Assembly: GCA_003525045.1 (NCBI GenBank) | Contig: DQGF01000444.1 | Location: 7,329-13,415 of the forward strand | Length of the DNA: 6,087 bases | Origin: Pseudomonas sp. | GTDB taxonomy: Bacteria > Pseudomonadota > Gammaproteobacteria > Pseudomonadales > Pseudomonadaceae | Direction: 5' to 3' | In this document: positions 1 to 5,168 of the stretch, one piece after another | Layout of the letters: each line of letters opens with the position of its first letter | Position numbering within the stretch: position 1 is the first letter of the stretch | Position numbers and translations under genes: made by a program | Notes under the pieces: model-generated | Seen by the model: the letters and a program-made list of their open reading frames with translations, nothing else | Databases searched by the model: none | Told to the model about the DNA's origin: nothing

Positions 1-43
1 AGTGCGTAGCACTCACAAAAATCTATGTTGTGGTCAGATTTTT
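1..43. repeat. Small inverted repeats at the window edge
   Basis: Two hairpins are visible. Positions 1-13 read AGTGC-GTA-GCACT, a perfect 5-bp stem with a 3-nt loop, resembling the small second hairpin of Pseudomonas REP-type elements and perhaps cut by the window edge. Positions 17-24 (AAAAATCT) pair with 36-43 (AGATTTTT), an 8-bp stem around an 11-nt loop. Because that stem is A-rich then T-rich, a transcript from either strand would end in a U run, so it could be a weak bidirectional terminator downstream of the ankyrin gene. The repeat is seen directly; the terminator role is inferred. Confidence 0.5.
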
Positions 44-87
44 GGGGCCGCTACGCAGCCCAGCGCGAGCAAGCTCGCTCGCCACAG
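44..87 (-). repeat. REP-type palindromic element downstream of the ankyrin gene
   Basis: Read on the minus strand, this is CTGTGGCGAGCGAGCTTGCTCGCG followed by a small GC hairpin. The core palindrome GCGAGC-AA-GCTCGC lies at 65-78. A second hairpin at 45-61 has arms that pair over 7 bp with one U-G wobble around a GUA loop when read on the minus strand. This is the familiar Pseudomonas REP layout of a palindromic core next to a short secondary hairpin. It lies about 30 bp beyond the stop codon of the ankyrin gene, a typical 3'-flanking position. It may stabilise or end that transcript, which is inference. Confidence 0.75.
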
Positions 88-118
88 GTTTTTTCAGCTT
101 GCCTGAGGATTTTGCCGG

Positions 119-637
119 TCAGCCGAGCAATTTCTCCAGCTGCGCCGTGGTATCCACCGCGCCCATGGTCTTGGCTGCATCCAGCGCGGTGACACCATTG
201 GCGTCCTTGGCCTTCGGATCGGCGCCCTTGCTGATCAGGTAGTCGACGATTTCGACGCGATTGAACATCGCCGCCATCATCAGCGCCGTACGGCCGTCGA
301 AGGACGAACCTTCAACCTGCGCACCGCCTTCGACCAACGCCTTGACCACCGCCAGGTCGCCCTTGAACGCCGCGCCGGCAATCGGGCTCTGGCCGTTGTC
401 GTTGCGGATTTCCGGGTCGGCCTTGTGCTCGAGCAGGACTTTTACGGTCTCCACGTGGCCGTGGTAAGCGGCCAGCATCAACAAGGTATCGCCCTTGTGG
501 TTGCGCAGGTTCGGCGGCAGGCCCTTGGTCAGCAGCGCAGCCATCATGGCCGCATCGCCCTCGCGCGCCTTGTTGAATACCTGTTCGGCAAATTCAGCGG
601 CTTCTTCGGGGGTCATCTGGCGGCTTTGGTCTGACAT
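119..637 (-). CDS. Ankyrin-repeat protein, 172 aa
   Basis: A small soluble protein built almost entirely of ankyrin repeats, a protein-protein interaction fold; no enzymatic domain is visible and the partner is unknown. A short N-terminal helix (MTPEEAAEFAEQV) is followed by about five repeats at roughly residues 15-46 (degenerate cap), 48-79, 81-112, 114-145 and 147-171 (truncated C-cap). The recognisable pattern is G-x-TxLMxAA-x-x-G-x-x-x-x-V-x-x-LL-x-x-x-ADP, clearest in repeats 2 and 4. There is no signal peptide or membrane segment, so it is probably cytoplasmic. I chose ATG at 635-637: it has GGAG (644-647) six bases upstream. An in-frame GTG at 647-649 would overlap that ribosome binding site. 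It lies 96 bp downstream of the acyl-CoA synthetase gene on the same strand. A functional link is unproven. Confidence 0.9.
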   Translation of the reverse strand: MSDQSRQMTPEEAAEFAEQVFNKAREGDAAMMAALLTKGLPPNLRNHKGDTLLMLAAYHGHVETVKVLLEHKADPEIRNDNGQSPIAGAAFKGDLAVVKALVEGGAQVEGSSFDGRTALMMAAMFNRVEIVDYLISKGADPKAKDANGVTALDAAKTMGAVDTTAQLEKLLG

Positions 638-669
638 CGGGGACTCCACTTTCAGTTATTCGCAAAGCC

Positions 670-710
670 GACAGTTTCCCGATGAGCCCCGAAGCTGTCA
701 CTTGTTTTTT
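670..710 (+). terminator. Terminator-like hairpin facing the plus strand
   Basis: GACAGTTTC (670-678) pairs with GAAGCTGTC (691-699) around a 12-nt loop, followed by CTTGTTTTTT (701-710). As plus-strand RNA all nine positions pair, one as a U-G wobble. On the minus strand the same position becomes a C-A mismatch, and no T run follows the stem. The element therefore points to the plus strand, although both flanking genes are on the minus strand. It would stop antisense transcription entering the acyl-CoA synthetase gene. The function is inferred. Confidence 0.45.
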
Positions 711-733
711 CTCGTGGACGGCCATAGCGACAT

Positions 734-2569
734 TCAATAACGGTACTTGCCAGCGTGAATGTCCATCAGCAACTGCTCGGTGACCTGCACATAAGTCCCG
801 GTCCCGGGCAGCCAGGCGTAGATCGGGTCGTCACCGGTTCTGCCGGGGTCGAAGGCTTCGTCCTTGAGCCGGGTCTTCTGGTATTTGAAGGTCCCGGTGG
901 TCTCCATTTTCACTTTTACCCGCAGGAACAAGGGCACTGCATAGGCCGGCATTTGCTCCCGGGCGAAAGCCAGCAGCTCGCTGAAATCCAGGGTCGCCAG
1001 GGATTCGGCGGGCGTGATCGCGGCCATCCCGGCACGGCCGTTGGTGTTGCGGATTTCCACGCCATAGGCCACGGCTTCGCAAATATTCGGGTGCTGCAAC
1101 AGGATGTTCTCAACCTCGGTGGTTGAAACGTTTTCACCCTTCCAGCGATAGGTATCACCCAAACGATCAACGAACTGGGCGTGACCGAAACCGATGTTGC
1201 GCAGCAGGTCGCCGGTGTTGAAATAACGGTCGCCCTTTTCGAACACATCATGCAGCACGACCTTTTCGGTCTTCTGCGGATCGGTGTAGCCATCCAGCGG
1301 CGCCTTGTCGTCGATCTTCGCCAACAACAAACCCTGCTCGCCCTTGGCAACCTTGCGCATGAAGCCCCTGGCGTCCCGAGTCGGCAAGCCACTGTCGTGG
1401 TCGTACGCCGCCAACTCCCATGACATCAGGGAAAAACCCACGGTGTTGTCGAAGTTGAGAATGTTGCTGAAGCCGATGTTGCCGTCACTGGCGGCGTAGA
1501 GCTCGCAGATGTGGTTTACGCCAAATCGCGTCTTGAATTCGCTCCACGCGCCGGGGCGCAGGCCATTGCCGATCATCTTCGTCACGCTGTGCTGGCTGTC
1601 GTCGGCAGCCGGCGGTTGATCCACCAGATAACGGCACAATTCGCCGACATAACCGAGGGTGGTCGCGCGGTACTTGCGTACATCGATCCAGAATTGACTG
1701 GCGCTGAATTTGCGGCGGATGGCAAACCCCGAGGCGCCACTGATCGCCGAGCCCCAGCACACGCACAGCCCGGTGGCGTGATAGAGCGGCAAGGTGCAAT
1801 AGACAACATCCGCGGGGCGCATATCCAGCGCGATCATGCCGAAGCTCGCTGAACTGCGCATCCAGCGGCCGTGCTTGAACACCCCGGCCTTGGGCAACCC
1901 GGTGGTGCCTGAGGTGTAGATGTAGAAACAAGGGTCGTCGAGAAAAACCTGCTGACTGCTGGCGGGGTTGTCACTGCAGGCATCGACGCAGGCCGTCATC
2001 AGGTTGATAAAGCCGTCGGGCGCTATGCCCGGGTGGGTATAGGTACCTTGATCAGCGATAAACCAACTATGTGCGGACGTGATCGACACCCGTTCGCGCA
2101 CTGCCGAAAATACCGTTTCCAGCTCCTCCCCGACAATAATCGCCGCGGGCGTCACCAGGTTCAGGCTGTGAGCCAGGGTGTCGCGGGTTTGCGAGGTGTT
2201 GAGCAAGGCGCTGATCGCGCCGACCTTGGCCACCGCCAGAATCGTCACCAGCAGTTCCGGGCGATTCTCGATGAACACCGCCACCACATCGCCCTTGCGG
2301 ATGCCTTGGGCAATCAGGTGATGGGCAATGCGATTTGCCCATTGGTTGACCTGTGCATAAGTCAGCGCCACCTCGCCCTGCAGCAATGCCGGGCCATCGG
2401 GATTGCGCAAGGTCGCCTGCTCGAAGCTCCAACCCAAGCCACAGGGTTGGGTCGGGTCCTTGACGTTGGCTGCTTTCATGCCTTTCACCACCCGGGGGAT
2501 GGCTTTGGCTATGGAAGGCAGCTTGCGGAGCATCATGCCCCAGGTAATCGTGTCGTTCGGCATGCTCAC
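734..2569 (-). CDS. Long/very-long-chain acyl-CoA synthetase, FATP-like, 611 aa
   Basis: An ANL-superfamily adenylating enzyme, expected to activate a fatty acid with ATP and join it to CoA. The large N-terminal domain carries the AMP-binding P-loop YTSGTTGLPK at residues 218-227, the A5-like ELYAASDGN at 356-364, and NTGD at 451-454. The segment at 466-487 (FVDR-GDTYRWKGEN-STTEVE) is the signature that separates FATP/VLACS enzymes from FadD. The C-terminal subdomain ends with TGTFKYQK at 558-565, supplying the likely catalytic lysine. Length is close to the usual 600-620 aa. The start is GTG at 2567-2569 with GGGAG five bases upstream; an ATG two codons later would sit 11 bases from it. The A5 position that is usually Glu (TEGN/SEGN) is Asp362 here, a conservative change at the Mg-ATP site. 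Chain-length preference cannot be read from sequence. No clear sigma-70 promoter was found upstream. Confidence 0.92.
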   Translation of the reverse strand: MSMPNDTITWGMMLRKLPSIAKAIPRVVKGMKAANVKDPTQPCGLGWSFEQATLRNPDGPALLQGEVALTYAQVNQWANRIAHHLIAQGIRKGDVVAVFIENRPELLVTILAVAKVGAISALLNTSQTRDTLAHSLNLVTPAAIIVGEELETVFSAVRERVSITSAHSWFIADQGTYTHPGIAPDGFINLMTACVDACSDNPASSQQVFLDDPCFYIYTSGTTGLPKAGVFKHGRWMRSSASFGMIALDMRPADVVYCTLPLYHATGLCVCWGSAISGASGFAIRRKFSASQFWIDVRKYRATTLGYVGELCRYLVDQPPAADDSQHSVTKMIGNGLRPGAWSEFKTRFGVNHICELYAASDGNIGFSNILNFDNTVGFSLMSWELAAYDHDSGLPTRDARGFMRKVAKGEQGLLLAKIDDKAPLDGYTDPQKTEKVVLHDVFEKGDRYFNTGDLLRNIGFGHAQFVDRLGDTYRWKGENVSTTEVENILLQHPNICEAVAYGVEIRNTNGRAGMAAITPAESLATLDFSELLAFAREQMPAYAVPLFLRVKVKMETTGTFKYQKTRLKDEAFDPGRTGDDPIYAWLPGTGTYVQVTEQLLMDIHAGKYRY

Positions 2570-2744
2570 GGTTGCTCCCGTTCGATCTTTTTATTGTCGG
2601 GTGGCGTTTGAATGAGGCCGAAAATACGTCAGCGCTTCCTGGGCTGTACACGCGGTTTTTGAAATGTTTTGTATCCACGGCTCCGGCAATCGAAATCGCG
2701 AGTATCCGTCAGCCAATTGGTTCCGTCGGATCCGCAGGGACCAC
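2570..2744. other. Intergenic stretch upstream of the acyl-CoA synthetase gene
   Basis: Beyond the GGGAG ribosome binding site (2575-2579, minus strand), I see no gene and no convincing -35/-10 or GG-N10-GC element reading toward the synthetase. Two perfect 8-bp palindromes lie close together, CCAATTGG (2713-2720) and CGGATCCG (2727-2734). They are short enough to be chance but could be operator half-sites. The synthetase promoter is presumably here but cannot be placed. Confidence 0.4.
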
Positions 2745-2791
2745 GCAAAATGCAGGATGCACGATGGCCTTTCATGCAGTTTGCACGAAAG
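2745..2791 (+). promoter_or_regulatory. Putative enhancer (UAS): one strong dyad plus a partial copy
   Basis: The downstream site, 2769-2791, is CTTTCATGCA-GTT-TGCACGAAAG, an inverted repeat with 9 of 10 arm positions complementary. A second TGCAG-N2-TGCACGA unit starts 24 bp earlier, at 2751 against 2775 (12 of 14 identical as a direct repeat), with a weaker dyad. The centre of the strong dyad is about 97 bp upstream of the start point expected from the -24/-12 element at 2851. That fits the binding site of a sigma-54 activator (bEBP). Which activator is unknown; it does not match the NtrC, CbrB or PhhR sites I remember. The synthetase gene on the other side could also be affected. Confidence 0.55.
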
Positions 2792-2810
2792 CAAAAATTG
2801 GGCTTTAAAT

Positions 2811-2823
2811 TAAGCTATTGATT
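2811..2823 (-). promoter_or_regulatory. Putative IHF binding site
   Basis: The minus strand reads AATCAATAGCTTA, a perfect match to the IHF consensus WATCAANNNNTTR, flanked on the promoter side by an A/T-rich tract (2820-2846). It lies between the dyad at 2769-2791 and the -24/-12 element at 2851-2865. This is where IHF bends DNA to bring an enhancer-bound activator to sigma-54 polymerase. The match is seen directly; binding is inferred. Confidence 0.55.
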
Positions 2824-2850
2824 TATAAGTATTTTTTTAATTACAAATGC

Positions 2851-2866
2851 TGGCATAAAGGCTGCA
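2851..2866 (+). promoter_or_regulatory. Putative sigma-54 (RpoN) -24/-12 promoter of the DUF3509 gene
   Basis: TGGCATAAAGGCTGCA matches TGGCAC-N5-TTGCA with the invariant GG and GC at the correct 10-nt separation; only the C of GGCAC and the first T of TTGC differ. The start point would be near 2877, giving a leader of about 37 nt before the ATG at 2914. An IHF consensus and a dyad stand upstream in the expected order. A weaker sigma-70-like TATAAG (2824-2829) exists but has no good -35. Confidence 0.6.
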
Positions 2867-2913
2867 ACTATCTCTCCATGCTTGCCAATCAAGTGCTAAC
2901 GGAGCTGATAGAC

Positions 2914-3192
2914 ATGAGCCTGATCCAAGAGAAATTTTCGTCGCTGTTCTCCAACTTCGAAGTGACCACCCAGCCACGTCCTGACGGTGGCATCCTGCTG
3001 ACCCTGCGCAGCACCGAAGGCAAAGTGTTCAAACGCTCGATTTCCTACCAGCAATTGCATGCTGGCGATCAATTGTCGTGGGTGATCAGCGCGATCCGCC
3101 GTGACCTTGCCGAACAGGCCAGCGAACTGCCGCAGATCTCCATGCTGCAAAGCCAGCAACGGTTTGCCCTGCCGACCTATCACTCGGCGTAA
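2914..3192 (+). CDS. DUF3509 family protein, 92 aa
   Basis: A small protein of unknown function whose sequence (MSLIQEKFSSLFSNF, TTQPRPDGGILLTL, KRSISYQQL) I recognise as the DUF3509 family found in Pseudomonas, usually about 90 aa. Residues 15-47 look like two or three beta strands with a PDGG turn at 23-26. Residues 52-71 form an amphipathic helix (LSWVISAIRRDLAEQ). The C-terminal tail, from about residue 73, is low in predictable structure. No signal peptide, membrane segment or catalytic motif is seen. The start is ATG 2914 with GGAG at 2901-2904, nine bases away. An upstream in-frame ATG at 2818 would add 32 unlike residues, would read through the promoter, and is rejected. The gene is monocistronic, with its own putative sigma-54 promoter and terminator. 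Its regulation suggests a condition-dependent role, but none can be named. Confidence 0.85.
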   Translation: MSLIQEKFSSLFSNFEVTTQPRPDGGILLTLRSTEGKVFKRSISYQQLHAGDQLSWVISAIRRDLAEQASELPQISMLQSQQRFALPTYHSA

Positions 3193-3214
3193 ACCGTTGC
3201 AGCGCTGTAAACGA

Positions 3215-3260
3215 ACAGGCCGTGAGCGATTTTCGCTTCACGGCCTGTGTTGTTTCTCCT
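3215..3260 (+). terminator. Rho-independent terminator of the DUF3509 gene
   Basis: ACAGGCCGTG (3215-3224) pairs perfectly with CACGGCCTGT (3239-3248). The stem is extended by AGCGA/TCGCT after a single bulged T, closing on a TTT loop. The downstream tract GTTGTTTCTCC is T-rich but not a pure T run. It starts 22 bp after the stop codon, the expected position for the end of this single-gene transcript. Confidence 0.8.
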
Positions 3261-3302
3261 ACGCGATTACGTATGTACAGATGGATTGTGCTCAACGCCG
3301 AC

Positions 3303-3408
3303 CCCTGTAGGAGCGAGCTTGCTCGCGAAAAACGTCAACGATAACGCAGTGTTTCTGATTGTCCGCGTCGTCCATGCGTTTTTCGCGAGCAAGCTCGCTC
3401 CTACAGGG
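3303..3408. repeat. REPIN (inverted pair of REP sequences)
   Basis: A 32-nt arm at 3303-3334 is repeated in exact reverse complement (32 of 32) at 3377-3408, with a 42-nt spacer. Each arm contains the Pseudomonas REP core TAGGAGCGAGCTTGCTCGCG, itself partly palindromic. Two inverted REPs with a short spacer and about 100 bp in all define a REPIN, a non-autonomous element moved by RAYT transposases. No RAYT gene is in the window. It lies between convergent genes and ends 3 bp from the stop codon of the ARD gene, so it very likely forms the 3' end of that transcript. Confidence 0.9.
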
Positions 3409-3411
3409 TGC

Positions 3412-3957
3412 TCAGTCCTCAAGCAGCGGGAAGCGACTGGCGATGTCTTCGCCGGTGAAGTTGGCCTCCCAGCCTTCCGGGTTGTTGAACAGCCGGATCG
3501 CGACAAAATGCGGCTGCTCGCCCATGTCAAACCAGTGCTTCGTGCCGGCCGGGACCGAGATCAGGTCGTTTTTCTCGCAAAGCACCGCGTAGACGTAATC
3601 ACCGATATGCAGGCTGAACAAGCCACGACCGGCAACGAAAAATCGCACTACGTCTTCGCCACAGCGGTGTTCCTCAAGGAGCCTGGCGCGCAGCTCGGCT
3701 TTTTGCGGGTGATCGCTGCTCAGGCTGACCACATCAACGGTGATGTAGCCGCGTTCAGTCATTAGCTTGTCGATTTGCTCCTGGTACGCGCCGATAATTT
3801 CTTCCTGGTTTGCGCCGGGCTGAAGCTTTGTCGCGGCTTGCCAGCGGTCAAAGCGCACACCCAGTTCGGCCAGGGTCGAAGCGATGTCTTCAAAGTGGGT
3901 CAGCACCTTGTTCGGCAGTTCCGGACTGCTGAGAGGGTAAACGGACAGGCTGCTCAT
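3412..3957 (-). CDS. mtnD: Acireductone dioxygenase-like protein (ARD), two metal ligands substituted, 181 aa
   Basis: Homologous over its full length to bacterial ARD, a metal-dependent cupin of methionine salvage. The Fe form turns acireductone and O2 into the methionine precursor 2-keto-4-methylthiobutyrate plus formate; the Ni form makes an off-pathway product. Family features include TERGYITVDVVSL (67-79), EDVVRFFVAGRGLFSLHI (101-118) and EKNDLISVPAGTKHWFDMG (128-146). From memory of the Klebsiella enzyme, the ligands are His96, His98, Glu102 and His140. Here the matching positions are His97, Cys99, Val103 and His141, so two of four are changed (codons TGT at 3661-3663 and GTA at 3649-3651 on the minus strand). 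The rest looks intact, with no frameshift. ATG 3957 has AGGA about nine bases upstream. It follows the MFS gene by 30 bp, likely in one transcript. mtnB and mtnC are not adjacent. The fold assignment is sure; activity as an ARD is doubtful. Confidence 0.88.
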   Translation of the reverse strand: MSSLSVYPLSSPELPNKVLTHFEDIASTLAELGVRFDRWQAATKLQPGANQEEIIGAYQEQIDKLMTERGYITVDVVSLSSDHPQKAELRARLLEEHRCGEDVVRFFVAGRGLFSLHIGDYVYAVLCEKNDLISVPAGTKHWFDMGEQPHFVAIRLFNNPEGWEANFTGEDIASRFPLLED

Positions 3958-3987
3958 GGTTATTTCCTCGGTTGTTCACGGGCAAGC

Positions 3988-5133
3988 TCATGGCCTGTCC
4001 TCGTGCATACATGTCGCAATCATAACGGCAGCCGCGAAAGCTGCGAGGCTGGCAATACTAAAGGTCAATGTGGCCCCGAGTGCGTTCCAGCTATAGCCGG
4101 AGTACAACGCACCCAATGCACCACCGGTGCCGGCCAGTGCCGCATACAACGCCTGGCCCTGCCCTTGCTGGCGTGCGCCGAAGCTGCGTTGCACGAACTG
4201 GATGGCCGCCGCGTGAAAGCTGCCGAAGGTCGCCGCGTGCAATACCTGGGCGAACAGCAAAACCCAGAGATAGTCGGCGAACGAGCCCAGCAGCACCCAG
4301 CGCAGCGCCGCCAGCAGAAAACTCGCCAGCAGCACTCGACGCACGGAGAACCGCGCGAGGATCTTGCTCATGGCCAGAAACATCAGGACTTCGGCCACCA
4401 CTCCGACCGCCCAGAGCATGCCGATCACGCCACGGCTGTAGCCGAGTCGCTCGAGGTGCAAGGTCAGAAAGGTGTAATACGGGCCGTGGCTCAACTGCAT
4501 CAGGGCCACGCAGGCGTAAAACGCCAACACCCCGGGGCTGCGCAGCTGCTTGAGAAAGCCGTCCCCCGCCAGTCGCTCACCCTGAACCGGTTGGGCGTTC
4601 GGCACCCACAGGCTGCTGACCACGATTCCGGCCATGATAAGCACCAGCGCCACCGGGTAGATGTCGAGGCTGAGCCATTCGAACAGGCGGCCGAGCGCGA
4701 CCACGGTGATGATGAAACCGATGGAACCCCACAACCGAATCTGGCTGTAGCGGGACGTCTGGCCCTTCAAATGTGCCAGGGTGATGACTTCGAACTGCGG
4801 CAGCACGGCGTGCCAGAAGAAGGCATGCAAGGCCATGACCATCGCCAGCCAGGCGTAGCTCTTGCTGACGAAAATCAACGAGAACGTCAGCAAGGTGCAG
4901 ACCGCGCCGAAGCGCACGATGGCCAGGCGCTGGCCGGTGTAGTCACCGAGCCAGCCCCAGATGTTCGGTGCCACGCAGCGCATCAACATCGGGATCGCCA
5001 CCAGCTCGCCGATACGCGCGCTGGAAAAGCCCAGGTGATCGAAGTACAGCGCCAGAAACGGCGCTGTCGAACCGAGCAAGGCGAAATAGAACAGATAAAA
5101 ACTGGAGAGCCGCCAGTACGGGAGCGCCGCCAA
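3988..5133 (-). CDS. MFS transporter, HcaT/LacY-like, 381 aa
   Basis: An inner-membrane secondary transporter with about 12 predicted membrane helices, beginning at residues 10-30 (SSFYLFYFALLGSTAPFLALY). GDYTGQR at 63-69 is the cytoplasmic loop 2-3 motif of the superfamily. Segments such as YSQIRLWGSIGF (129-140), HGPYYTF (216-222), MLWAVGVVAEVLMF (239-252) and LHAATFGSFHAAA (298-310) align well by eye with E. coli HcaT, the putative 3-phenylpropionate transporter. This places it in the MFS_1-like group, but the substrate is unknown. The start is unusual: TTG at 5131-5133, giving MAALPYWRLSSF. No good Shine-Dalgarno sequence is seen. CTG at 5140-5142 is a possible alternative in the same frame. 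A micro-ORF overlapping the aroC stop ends five bases before the TTG. It sits 34 bp after aroC and 30 bp before the ARD gene, suggesting an operon. Confidence 0.88.
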   Translation of the reverse strand: MAALPYWRLSSFYLFYFALLGSTAPFLALYFDHLGFSSARIGELVAIPMLMRCVAPNIWGWLGDYTGQRLAIVRFGAVCTLLTFSLIFVSKSYAWLAMVMALHAFFWHAVLPQFEVITLAHLKGQTSRYSQIRLWGSIGFIITVVALGRLFEWLSLDIYPVALVLIMAGIVVSSLWVPNAQPVQGERLAGDGFLKQLRSPGVLAFYACVALMQLSHGPYYTFLTLHLERLGYSRGVIGMLWAVGVVAEVLMFLAMSKILARFSVRRVLLASFLLAALRWVLLGSFADYLWVLLFAQVLHAATFGSFHAAAIQFVQRSFGARQQGQGQALYAALAGTGGALGALYSGYSWNALGATLTFSIASLAAFAAAVMIATCMHEDRP

Positions 5134-5138
5134 CGTCG

Positions 5139-5168
5139 TCAGACTGCAGCGGCTGTGAGATCAGCCAT
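5139..5168 (-). other. Possible micro-ORF (9 codons) linking aroC and the MFS gene
   Basis: The aroC stop overlaps an ATG as TAATG (ATG at 5166-5168). That ATG opens MADLTAAAV followed by TGA at 5139-5141, five bases before the TTG start of the transporter and in a different frame. It could be a coupling leader whose end lets ribosomes restart at TTG, which lacks a clear ribosome binding site. It could equally be chance, or the remnant of a frameshifted transporter N-terminus. Confidence 0.3.

Noticed and set aside
647..649. GTG start for the ankyrin protein
   Set aside because: The GTG overlaps the GGAG that properly serves ATG 635-637.
2067..2678. A 203-codon minus-strand frame overlapping the start of the acyl-CoA synthetase gene
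   Set aside because: It is an out-of-frame shadow of the synthetase N-terminus, low in hydrophobic residues and without family features.
2713..2734. Palindromes CCAATTGG and CGGATCCG as an operator
   Set aside because: They are 8 bp each, differ from one another and lack a repeated partner; chance is a sufficient explanation.
2798..2829. Sigma-70 promoter with -10 TATAAG at 2824-2829
   Set aside because: The nearest -35-like hexamer (TTGGGC at 2798) is 20 bp away and poor; the sigma-54 element fits better, though a secondary promoter is not excluded.
2818..2913. N-terminal extension of the DUF3509 protein from ATG 2818
   Set aside because: The extra 32 residues do not look like the family, no ribosome binding site precedes that ATG, and it would place the -24/-12 element inside the coding region; ATG 2914 has GGAG nine bases upstream.
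3303..3408. CRISPR array or insertion sequence end
   Set aside because: There are only two repeat units and they are inverted, not direct, with REP cores and no cas or transposase gene; this is a REPIN.
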